A stretch of DNA of 64,000 bases from Streptomyces qinzhouensis (lineage in GTDB: Bacteria > Actinomycetota > Actinomycetes > Streptomycetales > Streptomycetaceae): assembly GCF_007856155.1 (NCBI RefSeq), contig NZ_CP042266.1:1674001-1738000 (forward strand), written 5' to 3'. A program made the translations under genes and the position numbers. Every line of letters begins with the position of its first letter. Positions within the stretch are counted from its first letter, which is position 1. Shown one piece after another: positions 17,101-25,889 of this stretch. Under the pieces are notes generated by a model, which was not told where the DNA came from, made no database searches, and saw only the letters and a program-made list of their open reading frames with translations.

Positions 17101-20100
17101 ATGACACCCCCGCAGTACCGCCCGGTACCCGCCCAGGTCGATCTGCCCGCGCTGGAGCACGCCGTGCTCGACTTCTGGCGCGAGAACAAGATCTTCGCCC
17201 AGAGCCTCGCCCGCTCCGAGGGCCGCCCGGAGTGGGTCTTCTACGAGGGCCCCCCGACCGCCAACGGCATGCCCGGCGCGCATCACATCGAGGCCCGCGT
17301 CTTCAAGGACGTCTTCCCCCGCTTCCGTACGATGCGCGGCTACCACGTCGCCCGGAAGGCCGGCTGGGACTGCCACGGTCTGCCCGTGGAGCTGGCCGTC
17401 GAGAAGGAGCTGGGCTTCTCCGGCAAGCAGGACATCGAGGCGTACGGCATCGCCGAGTTCAACGCCAAGTGCCGCGAGTCGGTGACCCGGCACACCGATG
17501 CCTTCGCCGAGCTGACCGAGCGCATGGGCTACTGGGTCGACCTCGACGACGCCTACTGGACGATGAAGCCGGAGTACATCGACTCCGTCTGGTGGTCGCT
17601 GAAGCAGATCTTCGACAAGGGCCTGCTGGTGCAGGACCACCGGGTGGCGCCCTGGTGCCCCCGCTGCGGCACGGGTCTCTCCGACCACGAGCTGGCGCAG
17701 GGGTACGAGACGGTCGTCGACCCCTCGGTCTATGTCCGCTTCCCGCTGACCTCCGGCCCGCTGGCGGGCGAGGCGGCGCTGCTGGTGTGGACGACGACCC
17801 CGTGGACCCTGGTCTCGAACACCGCCGTGGCCGCCAACCCGGACGTCACCTATGTCGTCGCGACCGACGGCACGGAGAAGGTCGTCGTCGCCGAACCGCT
17901 GCTGGCGAAGGCGCTCGGCGAGGGCTGGGAGGCGACCGGGCAGTCGTTCACCGGCGCCGAGATGGAGCGGTGGGCCTACCAGCGCCCCTTCGACCTGGTC
18001 GAGTTCCCGGCGCCCGCGCACTTCGTGGTCAACGCCGACTATGTGACCACCGAGGACGGTACGGGACTGGTCCACCAGTCCCCGGCCTTCGGCGAGGACG
18101 ACCTCAAGGTCTGCCGCGCGTACGGACTGCCGGTGGTCAACCCGGTCCGCCCCGACGGCACCTTCGAGGAGGACCTGCCGCTGGTCGGCGGGGTCTTCTT
18201 CAAGAAGGCCGACGAGACGCTGACCGCGGACCTCGGCGCCCGCGGCCTGCTCTTCCGGCATCTGCCGTACGAGCACAGCTACCCGCACTGCTGGCGCTGT
18301 CACACCGCTCTCCTCTACTACGCCCAGCCGTCGTGGTACATCCGCACCACCGCGGTCAAGGACCGGCTGATCGAGGAGAACGAGAACACCAACTGGTTCC
18401 CGGACTCGGTCAAGCACGGCCGCTTCGGCGACTGGCTCAACAACAACATCGACTGGGCGCTCTCCCGTAACCGCTACTGGGGCACCCCGCTGCCGATCTG
18501 GCACTGCGAGGAGGGCCACCTGACCTGCGTCGGCTCGCGCGCCGAACTGTCGGAGCTGACCGGCGGCGACCAGTCGGAGCTGGACCCGCACCGCCCGTTC
18601 ATCGACGACGTCACCTTCGACTGCCCGCAGTGCGCCGGTACGGCGACCCGGGTGCCCGAGGTCATCGACGCCTGGTACGACGCCGGTTCCATGCCGTTCG
18701 CGCAGTGGGGCTACCCGTACCACAACAAGGAACTCTTCGAGAAGCGCTACCCGGCGCAGTTCATCTCCGAGGCCATCGACCAGACCCGCGGCTGGTTCTA
18801 CACCCTGATGGCGGTCGGCACCCTGGTCTTCGACAAGTCGTCGTACGAGAACGTGGTCTGCCTCGGCCATATCCTCGCCGAGGACGGCAGGAAGATGTCC
18901 AAGCACCTGGGCAACATCCTCCAGCCGATCCCGCTGATGGACCAGCACGGCGCCGACGCGGTCCGCTGGTTCATGGCCGCGGGCGGTTCGCCCTGGTCGG
19001 CCCGGCGGGTGGGGCACAGCACGATCCAGGAAGTGGTCCGCAAGACCCTCCTCACCTACTGGAACACCGTCGCCTTCCAGGCGCTCTACGCCCGGACCGC
19101 CGGCTGGGCCCCGTCCGCCGCCGACCCGGCCCCGGCCGACCGGCCGGTGCTGGACCGCTGGCTGCTCGGTGAGCTGAACACCCTGATCGAGCAGGTCACG
19201 GACGCGATGGAGGGGTATGACACCCAGCGTGCCGGGAAGCTGCTGTCGTCCTTCGTCGACGATCTGTCGAACTGGTACGTGCGCCGCTCCCGGCGCCGCT
19301 TCTGGCAGGGCGACGCGGCCGCGCTGCGCACTCTGCACGAGGTCGTCGAGACGGTGACCCGGCTGATGGCCCCCCTGACGCCGTTCATCACCGAGCGGGT
19401 CTGGCAGGACCTGATCGTCCCGGTCACCCCGGGCGCGCCCGATTCGGTGCATCTGACCGACTGGCCGGAGGCCGACGCCTCGGCCGGGGACCCGGAGCTG
19501 TCCCGGCAGATGGTGCTGGTGCGACGGCTGGTCGAGCTGGGCCGGGCGACCCGCGCGGAGTCCGGGGTCAAGACCCGGCAGCCGCTGTCGCGCGCCCTGG
19601 TGGCGGCGACCGGTTTCGACGCGCTCTCCCCCGAGCTGCACGCCCAGATCACCGAGGAGCTGAACGTCTCCTCGCTGGCGTCGCTCGCCGAGGTCGGCGG
19701 CTCGCTGGTCGACACCACCGCGAAGGCGAACTTCCGGGCGCTGGGCAAGCGGTTCGGCAAGGGAGTGCAGGCGGTGGCCCGGGCGGTCGCGGAGACCGAC
19801 GCGGCCGCGCTGGCCCTGGCGCTGCGCGGGGGCGAGGCGCCGCTGGAGGTCGACGGCGAGACCATCACCCTGACCCCGGACGAGGTGTTCATCACCGAAA
19901 CCCCGCGCGAGGGCTGGTCGGTGGCGTCGGAAGCGGGTGCCACGGTCGCCCTGGACCTGGAGATCACACCCGAGCTGCGGCTCGCAGGCCTGGCCCGGGA
20001 CGCGATCCGGCTCATCCAGGAGGCCCGTAAGAACAGCGGTCTCGATGTCGCGGACCGGATCGCGGTGGTCTGGACGTCACCGCTGGAGGAGACGGCCCGG

Positions 20101-20238
20101 GCGCTGGACGAGCACTCCGCGCTGATCGCGGACGAGGTCCTGGCGACCTCCTTCGCCGGTACGGCGCCGGACGACTCGTACGGCCCCGCCTTCACCGACG
20201 AAACCCTCGGACTCACCTTCCACCTGCGCAAGGTCTGA
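17101..20238 (+). CDS. ileS: Isoleucyl-tRNA synthetase, eukaryote-like type
   Basis: 1045 aa class Ia synthetase that attaches isoleucine to tRNA-Ile. The KMSKS loop is present as KMSKH at residues 598-602. The HIGH signature is altered: residues 51-62 read PPTANGMPGAHH, so GAHH (59-62) replaces HxGH. The editing domain lies between about residues 185 and 390 (LVWTTTPWTLVSNTA, TEDGTGLVHQSPAFGEDD). WYDAGSMPFAQWGYPY and the C-terminal anticodon-binding domain follow. Length and motifs fit the IleRS2 (eukaryote-like) group, which as a class is less sensitive to mupirocin. The ATG has GGAGGAG upstream and is controlled by the T-box leader. Two hairpins follow the stop. Confidence 0.96.
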   Translation: MTPPQYRPVPAQVDLPALEHAVLDFWRENKIFAQSLARSEGRPEWVFYEGPPTANGMPGAHHIEARVFKDVFPRFRTMRGYHVARKAGWDCHGLPVELAVEKELGFSGKQDIEAYGIAEFNAKCRESVTRHTDAFAELTERMGYWVDLDDAYWTMKPEYIDSVWWSLKQIFDKGLLVQDHRVAPWCPRCGTGLSDHELAQGYETVVDPSVYVRFPLTSGPLAGEAALLVWTTTPWTLVSNTAVAANPDVTYVVATDGTEKVVVAEPLLAKALGEGWEATGQSFTGAEMERWAYQRPFDLVEFPAPAHFVVNADYVTTEDGTGLVHQSPAFGEDDLKVCRAYGLPVVNPVRPDGTFEEDLPLVGGVFFKKADETLTADLGARGLLFRHLPYEHSYPHCWRCHTALLYYAQPSWYIRTTAVKDRLIEENENTNWFPDSVKHGRFGDWLNNNIDWALSRNRYWGTPLPIWHCEEGHLTCVGSRAELSELTGGDQSELDPHRPFIDDVTFDCPQCAGTATRVPEVIDAWYDAGSMPFAQWGYPYHNKELFEKRYPAQFISEAIDQTRGWFYTLMAVGTLVFDKSSYENVVCLGHILAEDGRKMSKHLGNILQPIPLMDQHGADAVRWFMAAGGSPWSARRVGHSTIQEVVRKTLLTYWNTVAFQALYARTAGWAPSAADPAPADRPVLDRWLLGELNTLIEQVTDAMEGYDTQRAGKLLSSFVDDLSNWYVRRSRRRFWQGDAAALRTLHEVVETVTRLMAPLTPFITERVWQDLIVPVTPGAPDSVHLTDWPEADASAGDPELSRQMVLVRRLVELGRATRAESGVKTRQPLSRALVAATGFDALSPELHAQITEELNVSSLASLAEVGGSLVDTTAKANFRALGKRFGKGVQAVARAVAETDAAALALALRGGEAPLEVDGETITLTPDEVFITETPREGWSVASEAGATVALDLEITPELRLAGLARDAIRLIQEARKNSGLDVADRIAVVWTSPLEETARALDEHSALIADEVLATSFAGTAPDDSYGPAFTDETLGLTFHLRKV

Positions 20239-20256
20239 CCACCCCCTGCATCGGAA

Positions 20257-20292
20257 CGCCGTACCTCCCACCGGGCGGTGGGAGGTACGGCG
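20257..20292 (+). terminator. 16-bp perfect hairpin after ileS
   Basis: cgccgtacctcccacc, loop gggc, then the exact reverse complement, starting 18 nt after the ileS stop. This is a strong intrinsic-type terminator without a U run. Confidence 0.8.
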
Positions 20293-20377
20293 TCTCCGTT
20301 TCCCCGGCGTCCCTGTTCCTCACCGGCGTCTCCGCCTCACCGGTGTCTCTGTTCCCCACCGGCGTCTCCGTCTCACC
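20289..20377. repeat. 36-bp tandem repeat built from 18-bp halves
   Basis: Units begin at 20289, 20325 and 20361 (the last partial), each starting ggcgtctccg. Each 36-bp unit is made of two diverged 18-bp halves. It lies between the ileS terminator and the next hairpin and overlaps the end of the first. It is not in a supported gene and looks like a small minisatellite. Confidence 0.75.
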
Positions 20378-20410
20378 GCCCGCGGGGCGCGCCGCGCCGC
20401 GCACACCAAA

Positions 20411-20444
20411 GGGCCGGGCCCGGACAGATGTCCGGGCCCGGCCC
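20411..20444. terminator. 16-bp hairpin, divIVA-side terminator
   Basis: gggccgggcccggaca, a 2-nt loop and the exact complement. It lies between the convergent ileS and divIVA genes and is probably the divIVA terminator on the minus strand. Confidence 0.75.
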
Positions 20445-20496
20445 TCGTGGTACAGACTGCCGACGGGCTACGCGCTCAGTGCGGCGCGCGACCCCG

Positions 20497-21744
20497 TCAG
20501 TTGTCGTCCTCGTCGATCAGGAAACCGCGCATCGGCGACGGCGCCTGCTGCATCGGCTGCGGAGCCTGCGGACGGACCGGGGCCATCGGCTGGGTCATCG
20601 CGGGCGCCATCTGCTGCTGACCGCCGTAGGACGGACCGCCGCTCATCGGGGAGCCCATCGAAGGACCGCCCCCCATGGAGTGACTGGAGTGACCCATCGA
20701 GGGCGCTCCGGCGGAGGCCATCGAGGGGGCCGGCGGCAGCGAGGCGGCAGCCGGGGCCCGCGGCGGTGCGAGCGAGTCGTCGGCCTGGGTCTCCAACTGG
20801 CGCAGCTGGCTCTCCAGGTACGACTTCAGACGGGTGCGGTACTCGCGCTCGAAGCCGCGCAGGTCCTCGACCTTCCGCTCCAGCGTGGCCCGGGCCGACT
20901 CCAGCGAGCCCATCGCGACGCGGTGCTTCTCCTGGGCGTCCCGCTCCAACGCGTCCGCCTTGGCACGGGCGTCCCGCTCCAGGCCCTCGGCGCGCGAACG
21001 AGCCTCACCGACGATCTTGTTGGCCTCGGAACGGGCCTCCGCGATCGCCTGGTCGGCGGTCTGCTGCGCCAGGGAGAGCACCCGCGCGGCGCTGTCGCCG
21101 CCGGGTCCCTGACCGGGCATCTGCTGCGGGTGGCCCATGGGGCCGCCCTGCATCTGACCGGGGCCGCCCATCGGACCGCCCTGCATCGGGCCGCCCTGCA
21201 TGGGACCACCGTGGTTCGGACCGCCCTGCATCCCGCCCATCTGCGGGCCGCCCATGGGGCCGCCCTGCATCTGACCGGGGCCGCCCATCGGACCGCCCTG
21301 CATCGGGCCGCCCTGCATGGGACCACCGTGGTTCGGGCCACCCTGCATGGGACCGCCGTGGTTCGGACCGCCGTGGTTGGGACCACCATGGCTGGGACCG
21401 GCCGGCAACTGCGGGGCACCGCCGGGCAGCTGGGGGGGACCCATCTGCGGGGGCTGCTGCTGCTGGACCGGGGGTCCGGATATGGCGGCGGGCACCGGGC
21501 CCCCCTGCCGGACGTCCTGCTGCTCGGGCCCGGGTCCCTTGCGCATGCCCTGCTGCTGGTTCTGCGCCGCCGCACGGGTCGCCGCGGCCAGCTTGGCGCG
21601 CAGGTCCTCGTTCTCGCGGAGCAGGCGGGTCAGTTCGCCCTCGACCTCGTCGAGAAAGGCATCGACCTCGTCCTCGTCATAGCCTTCCCGGAGTCGGACG
21701 GTCGTGAACTGCTTGTTCCGCACGTCCTCGGGGGTCAGCGGCAT
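20497..21744 (-). CDS. divIVA: DivIVA polar growth and cell-division protein
   Basis: 415 aa coiled-coil protein that marks hyphal tips and directs polar wall growth. The membrane-binding N-terminal domain reads [35 protein letters not shown], given here in two parts of that segment: residues 1-17 and the [12 protein letters not shown] core. A coiled coil ([19 protein letters not shown]) is followed by a long Gly/Pro/Met/Gln-rich insert (about residues 100-215) built of GGPMQ-type repeats. A second long coiled coil follows ([20 protein letters not shown] onward) and then a Pro/Met-rich tail. The insert is typical of Streptomyces DivIVA but contains an exact DNA duplication here. It is the last gene of the division cluster. 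Confidence 0.95.
   Translation of the reverse strand: MPLTPEDVRNKQFTTVRLREGYDEDEVDAFLDEVEGELTRLLRENEDLRAKLAAATRAAAQNQQQGMRKGPGPEQQDVRQGGPVPAAISGPPVQQQQPPQMGPPQLPGGAPQLPAGPSHGGPNHGGPNHGGPMQGGPNHGGPMQGGPMQGGPMGGPGQMQGGPMGGPQMGGMQGGPNHGGPMQGGPMQGGPMGGPGQMQGGPMGHPQQMPGQGPGGDSAARVLSLAQQTADQAIAEARSEANKIVGEARSRAEGLERDARAKADALERDAQEKHRVAMGSLESARATLERKVEDLRGFEREYRTRLKSYLESQLRQLETQADDSLAPPRAPAAASLPPAPSMASAGAPSMGHSSHSMGGGPSMGSPMSGGPSYGGQQQMAPAMTQPMAPVRPQAPQPMQQAPSPMRGFLIDEDDN
21133..21336. repeat. 87-bp perfect direct repeat inside divIVA
   Basis: 21133-21219 and 21250-21336 are identical, 117 bp apart, inside the GGPMQ repeat region. The unit encodes part of the Gly/Pro/Met linker. Because 117 is a multiple of 3, gain or loss of one unit would keep the reading frame. 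Confidence 0.85.
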
Positions 21745-21808
21745 CTCTTCTTCACCTCTACGTAGTCGTCGGCAGTCGGCAAGACCGTATCGTCCACAGT
21801 TGTCCCGT

Positions 21809-22099
21809 TCACCCCGCGAAACGTCCCACGAGGGAGATCAGGATGTAGACGATGATCATCAGAACGAAGAAGGACAGGTCGAGTGCCACGCCCCCGAAAC
21901 GCAACGGCGGGATGAACCGCCGAAGAAGCTTGAGTGGTGGATCGGTGACAGTGTAGGTGGCCTCAAGGAGGACCACCATCACCTTCCCGGGTTGCCATGA
22001 ACGAGCGAACTGGAAGACGTAGTCCATGACCAACCGGAAGAACAGCACGACCAGGAAGCACACCAACGCGATGTAAACCACCTGCAGTGCTACGCCCAT
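21809..22099 (-). CDS. YggT family membrane protein
   Basis: 96 aa with two hydrophobic segments (residues 3-27 and 73-93) and, between them, [21 protein letters not shown], whose DPPL and RR..IPP pattern marks the YggT family. The function is not settled. The gene conserves its place between sepF and divIVA in many Gram-positives, implying a link to membrane or division-site organisation. It lies 71 bp after sepF and 64 bp before divIVA on the same strand, so it is probably co-transcribed with both. Confidence 0.92.
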   Translation of the reverse strand: MGVALQVVYIALVCFLVVLFFRLVMDYVFQFARSWQPGKVMVVLLEATYTVTDPPLKLLRRFIPPLRFGGVALDLSFFVLMIIVYILISLVGRFAG

Positions 22100-22170
22100 G
22101 CTGTGCTTCCCTCTCCCCTGCGCTCACGTGGCCCGGCCTCCCGGCCGGGGTTGTCCCGACGGCGTGTTTC

Positions 22171-22791
22171 TCAGCTCTGGTTGAAGAATCCGCCCTCTGC
22201 GATGCGGGCCTTGTCCTCCGCCGTGACATCGACGTTAGCAGGAGACAGGAGGAAGACCTTCTGGGTCACCCGTTCAATACTCCCGTGGAGGCCGAAGACC
22301 AGACCGGCGGCAAAGTCGACAAGTCGCTTTGCGTCGGTGTCGTCCATCTCCGTGAGATTCATGATCACCGGAGTGCCCTCACGGAAGTGTTCCCCGATGG
22401 TACGGGCCTCGTTGTAGGTCCGGGGGTGCAACGTGGTGATGCGGTACGGCTCCCGCTCGGACACGACCTTGGGCATGATCACCGGTGCGTTCTTCTCCAG
22501 GCTCGGACGTTCAGGTGTGATGGACGCCACGGGGGCGATACGGGCCGGACGCCCGCTCTCGGCGGGCAGTGGAGGCGCGATGTGCGCCACCGGCTCGCGC
22601 GGCGCGGGAGGTTGCACTACGCGCACCGGCTCCTCGCGCTCCATCTGGTGCGGGGGCTGGTGCCGCCGGTGCTCCCGCTCGGGCTCCGGCTCGGGTTCGA
22701 AGTCGTCGTCGGGGTCGAAACCCCGGCCGTCGTACCCATCGTCCTCCACGAGGCCGAGGTAGACCGCCATCTTGCGCATCGCGCCGGCCAT
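22171..22791 (-). CDS. sepF: SepF cell-division protein
   Basis: 206 aa. The N-terminal amphipathic membrane-targeting helix is in [18 protein letters not shown]. An acidic Pro/Glu/Arg linker (residues 20-95) follows, then the SepF core ([20 protein letters not shown] to FFNQS) that dimerises and binds the FtsZ tail. SepF tethers the Z ring to the membrane, which matters here because no ftsA is present in the cluster. ATG 22791 gives [12 protein letters not shown]; a second ATG four codons in would give the more usual MRKMAVYLG start. An AT-rich patch near 22890-22910 may hold its promoter. Confidence 0.95.
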   Translation of the reverse strand: MAGAMRKMAVYLGLVEDDGYDGRGFDPDDDFEPEPEPEREHRRHQPPHQMEREEPVRVVQPPAPREPVAHIAPPLPAESGRPARIAPVASITPERPSLEKNAPVIMPKVVSEREPYRITTLHPRTYNEARTIGEHFREGTPVIMNLTEMDDTDAKRLVDFAAGLVFGLHGSIERVTQKVFLLSPANVDVTAEDKARIAEGGFFNQS

Positions 22792-22933
22792 GCTCTGAGT
22801 CCTCCGCTCTGTGGTGGATCGCCTTGTGCCGCCGAAGTTGCAGTGTCACCAAGTGCCCGCGATCCACGTGGCATGCCCGCTTTTTGACGGGAATGACCAT
22901 ATTTTCTGCTGTGGTCCGACCTGCTTCGCGACG

Positions 22934-23656
22934 TTACCCGAGCCGGGGACGGACTCCGAGCACCGCAGTGCCGACGCGTACATGTGTCGCTCCGGCGGCC
23001 ACGGCCTCTTCGAGGTCCGTACTCATCCCCGCGGACACCATGTTCGCAGCAGGATGCCCGGCGCGCAGGCGCGATGAGAATTCCATCAGCCGGTCGAAGG
23101 CCTCCCGCGGCCGGCCGGCATAGGGTCCGGCCAGCGGCGCGACGGTCATCAGCCCCCCGAGCCGGAGGCCCGGAGCCGCCGCCACCGCCGCCGCCAACTC
23201 CTCGATCCCGCCGGGCGAAACGCCGCCGCGCTCCCCGCGGGCGGCGCCCTCACCGGCGTCGAGGGCGACCTGGATCAGACAGCCGATCTCCCGGCCGGTC
23301 CGCTCCGCCGCTCCGGACAGCGCTGTGACAAGTCTTACCCGGTCCACCGACTGCACAAAATCCGCATATTGCGCAACGGAACGGACCTTATTGGTCTGCA
23401 ACTGTCCGACGAAATGCCATGTCAGGTCGAGATCGGCGCAGGCCTCGGCCTTGGGTGCGGCGTCCTGATCCCGGTTCTCCGCCACCTGGCGTACGCCCAG
23501 TTCGTGCAGGATCCGTACATCGCTCGCGGGGTAGGTCTTGGTGACGACGATCAGCGTCACTTCCGCGCGCTCGCGTCCGACGGCCGCGCAGGCGGCGGCG
23601 ATACGTTCCTCCACCGCCGCCAGATTGTCGGCCAGTTCGGTCCGGCGATCCGTCAT
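22934..23656 (-). CDS. YggS/PROSC family PLP-homeostasis protein
   Basis: 240 aa single-domain fold-type III pyridoxal phosphate protein with no known enzyme activity, thought to buffer PLP. The PLP lysine is in LIVVTKTYPASDV. WHFVGQLQTNKV and the C-terminal VSAGMSTDLEEAVAAGATHVRVGTA in part (MSTDLEEAV, HVRVGTAV) bind the cofactor phosphate. Its ATG overlaps the pgeF stop by 4 bp (ATGA), implying translational coupling. Location between pgeF and sepF is standard for actinobacteria and Firmicutes. Confidence 0.93.
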   Translation of the reverse strand: MTDRRTELADNLAAVEERIAAACAAVGRERAEVTLIVVTKTYPASDVRILHELGVRQVAENRDQDAAPKAEACADLDLTWHFVGQLQTNKVRSVAQYADFVQSVDRVRLVTALSGAAERTGREIGCLIQVALDAGEGAARGERGGVSPGGIEELAAAVAAAPGLRLGGLMTVAPLAGPYAGRPREAFDRLMEFSSRLRAGHPAANMVSAGMSTDLEEAVAAGATHVRVGTAVLGVRPRLG

Positions 23657-24417
23657 GTTCCGTCCCTCCCGGGCCCGTCCGGTCGCTCGATCCAGACATA
23701 TCCGGCGAGCCGACCGGTCATACGGTCCCGCCGGTAGGAAAAGTGGTCTCGGGACTCCAGGGTGCAGACACCCGCGTCCTGACGGTCCGTGATCCCGAGG
23801 CGGGCCAGCTGCGCGTGGACTCCGGCGGCCACGTCCACGGCGGGAGTGCCCCGGCTCGTGGTGGCGAAGGCGGCGGGTTCGACCGCGGCGATCCCGGCCC
23901 GCATCTCCTCGGGCACCTCGTAACAGCGCCCGCAGACCGCGGGGCCGGTCCTGGCGGTGATCCGCTCGGGACGGGCGCCGAGGGAGACCATCGCCTCGAC
24001 CGCGGCGGGGACGACTCCGGCCACCATGCCGGGGCGGCCCGCGTGCGCCGCCCCGACGACCCCGGCGACCGGATCGGCCAGCAGGACCGGTACGCAGTCG
24101 GCGGTCAGTACGGCGAGGGCGAGCCCCCGCCGGGCGGTCACCACCGCGTCCACCGACGGAACCGGGCCTTCCGCCCAGGGTCCTTCGACCACGGCGACCT
24201 CCCGGCCGTGGACCTGGTTCATCCAGACCACCAGCCCGGGGTCGAGGCCCAGTTCCGTCGCCGCGATCGCCCGGTTGGTCCGTACGGCCTCGGGGTCGTC
24301 GCCGACCGCGCCGCCGAGATTCAGCTCCTCGTACGGAACGGCGCTCACCCCGCCCCACCGGTCGGTGAAGGCGAAATGCGCGCCGTTCTCGTCTATCGCG
24401 TCGTGCCGCACGGTCAC
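23653..24417 (-). CDS. pgeF: Peptidoglycan editing factor / polyphenol oxidase family (YfiH, YlmD)
   Basis: 254 aa. Conserved metal-site motifs are present: [30 protein letters not shown] and the CGRCYEVP segment. The family was first called laccase-like. The E. coli member removes wrongly incorporated L-Ser from UDP-MurNAc-peptide precursors, a role that fits its place in a wall cluster. The GTG start overlaps the ftsZ stop (GTGA, 4 bp) and its own stop overlaps yggS, so ftsZ-pgeF-yggS are likely translated together. The substrate in actinobacteria is inferred from the family. Confidence 0.9.
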   Translation of the reverse strand: MTVRHDAIDENGAHFAFTDRWGGVSAVPYEELNLGGAVGDDPEAVRTNRAIAATELGLDPGLVVWMNQVHGREVAVVEGPWAEGPVPSVDAVVTARRGLALAVLTADCVPVLLADPVAGVVGAAHAGRPGMVAGVVPAAVEAMVSLGARPERITARTGPAVCGRCYEVPEEMRAGIAAVEPAAFATTSRGTPAVDVAAGVHAQLARLGITDRQDAGVCTLESRDHFSYRRDRMTGRLAGYVWIERPDGPGRDGT

Positions 24418-25610
24418 TTCAGGAAGTCCGGCACGTCCAGCTCTTCGGCGGACGTGTCGGTGTAGGAACGGGTCGACGGCACCTGGGGGGCCTGGCCGAC
24501 GGGCTCGGCCACCGGAGCCGGCGCGGCGGCCGGGGGCTCCTCGCGCACCGGTACGGTCCCGAGCCCGGAGGGCCGGGAGCTCTCGGCCGGACGGGAGACC
24601 GGGGCCGGCTCATCGCGCTTGGCCGAGGCCGAGCCGAGGACGGTGTCACGGCGGGCGGGCGGCTGGCCGCCGTCGAACCCGGCGGCGATCACGGTAACCC
24701 GGACCTCGTCGCCGAGCGCGTCGTCGATGACCGCGCCGAAGATGATGTTCGCCTCGGGGTGGGCGGCCTCGCTGACCAGCTGCGCGGCCTCGTTGATCTC
24801 GAAGAGACCGAGGTCGGAGCCGCCGGAGATGGAGAGCAGCACACCGCGGGCGCCGTCGATGGAGGCCTCCAGCAGCGGCGAGGAGATCGCCATCTCGGCC
24901 GCGGCCACCGCGCGGTCGTCGCCGCGGGCGGAGCCGATGCCCATGAGCGCGGATCCGGCCTCGGACATCACGGACTTGACGTCGGCGAAGTCGAGGTTGA
25001 TCAGACCGGGCGTGGTGATCAGGTCGGTGATGCCCTGGACGCCGGAGAGCAGCACCTGGTCGGCGGACTTGAACGCGTCCAGCACGCTGACCTGGCGGTC
25101 CGAGATGGACAGCAGCCGGTCATTGGGGATGACGATGAGGGTGTCGACCTCTTCGCGGAGTTCGGCGATACCGTCCTCGGCCTGGTTGGCCCGGCGGCGG
25201 CCCTCGAAGGTGAAGGGCCGGGTGACCACACCGATCGTCAGGGCGCCCAGCGAGCGGGCGATGTTGGCCACGACGGGGGCGCCGCCGGTGCCGGTGCCGC
25301 CACCCTCACCGGCGGTGACGAAGACCATGTCGGCCCCCTTGAGGACCTCCTCGATCTCCTCGCGGTGGTCCTCGGCGGCCTTGCGGCCGACGGCCGGGTT
25401 GGCGCCGGCGCCGAGCCCCCGGGTGAGTTCGCGGCCGACGTCCAGCTTGACGTCGGCGTCGCTCATCAACAGCGCCTGGGCATCGGTGTTGATCGCGATG
25501 AACTCGACGCCCTTGAGGCCGACCTCGATCATTCGGTTGATGGCATTGACACCACCGCCGCCGACACCGATGACCTTGATGACTGCGAGGTAGTTCTGCG
25601 GTGCTGCCAC
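24414..25610 (-). CDS. ftsZ: Cell-division GTPase FtsZ
   Basis: 398 aa tubulin-like GTPase that forms the division ring. The core starts [19 protein letters not shown]. The tubulin signature GGGTGTG is at residues 103-109, and [11 protein letters not shown] with the T7-loop region follows. A variable Pro/Ala linker ends in the conserved tail DVPDFLK, the docking peptide for SepF and other partners. GTG at 25610 was chosen because it gives the conserved N-terminus and has GAGAGG upstream; the frame is open for 18 more codons that are in the leader. A 279-bp leader with promoter-like and operator-like sites separates it from ftsQ. Confidence 0.97.
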   Translation of the reverse strand: MAAPQNYLAVIKVIGVGGGGVNAINRMIEVGLKGVEFIAINTDAQALLMSDADVKLDVGRELTRGLGAGANPAVGRKAAEDHREEIEEVLKGADMVFVTAGEGGGTGTGGAPVVANIARSLGALTIGVVTRPFTFEGRRRANQAEDGIAELREEVDTLIVIPNDRLLSISDRQVSVLDAFKSADQVLLSGVQGITDLITTPGLINLDFADVKSVMSEAGSALMGIGSARGDDRAVAAAEMAISSPLLEASIDGARGVLLSISGGSDLGLFEINEAAQLVSEAAHPEANIIFGAVIDDALGDEVRVTVIAAGFDGGQPPARRDTVLGSASAKRDEPAPVSRPAESSRPSGLGTVPVREEPPAAAPAPVAEPVGQAPQVPSTRSYTDTSAEELDVPDFLK

Positions 25611-25707
25611 GTCGAAGGCCTCTCGCCTCGAAATACAGGTGTTGCCGCGGTGCGGTTCACGCACCTCGGCGACGGATGCCGATGGGACGGTCCGGAGCGC
25701 CGACCCG

Positions 25708-25732
25708 AACCCTAACGCTGAAGTTTAGGGTT
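25708..25732 (-). promoter_or_regulatory. Inverted repeat AACCCTAA-N9-TTAGGGTT in ftsZ leader
   Basis: Perfect 8-bp arms at 25708-25715 and 25725-25732, about 100 bp upstream of the ftsZ start and downstream of the TAGTGT -10. It could form a small RNA hairpin or be an operator. It is AT-rich compared with its surroundings. Confidence 0.5.
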
Positions 25733-25738
25733 ACCAGT

Positions 25739-25783
25739 GTGTCCGGTCGCCGGACTCTTCCGAACAGGACACTAAGTCGACAC
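25739..25783 (-). promoter_or_regulatory. Cluster of three GACAC motifs at the ftsZ promoter
   Basis: GACAC occurs at 25768-25772 and 25779-25783 on the plus strand and at 25739-25743 on the minus strand, around the -10 region. GACAC is the established core for WhiA (with WhiB) in Streptomyces, and ftsZ is a known WhiA/WhiB target. Binding here is inferred from the motif and not shown. Confidence 0.55.
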
Positions 25784-25798
25784 GTGGCGCGCGTTCAA
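25769..25798 (-). promoter_or_regulatory. Candidate ftsZ promoter (TTGAAC-18-TAGTGT)
   Basis: On the minus strand TTGAAC (25798-25793) is followed after 18 nt by TAGTGT (25774-25769), a good vegetative-type match. It would give a leader of about 150 nt before the ftsZ GTG. S. coelicolor ftsZ is known to have several promoters in this gap, one of them sporulation-specific. Confidence 0.6.
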
Positions 25799-25889
25799 CG
25801 AACACGCCGAACCTCCCGTTTTTCTTTTCACCCTATGTGATCAGCCGTTGCGCGCACCACTCAGGGGGCGGATGGTGGGCATGTGTGCG

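Noticed and set aside
16969..19641. Open frame of 890 codons antisense to ileS
   Set aside because: Same effect of third-position G/C bias; no recognisable domain, and ileS with its T-box is unambiguous.
25708..25732. TTAGGGTT/AACCCTAA as a telomere or attachment site
   Set aside because: A single short inverted repeat inside the ftsZ leader, with no terminal palindromes or integrase gene.
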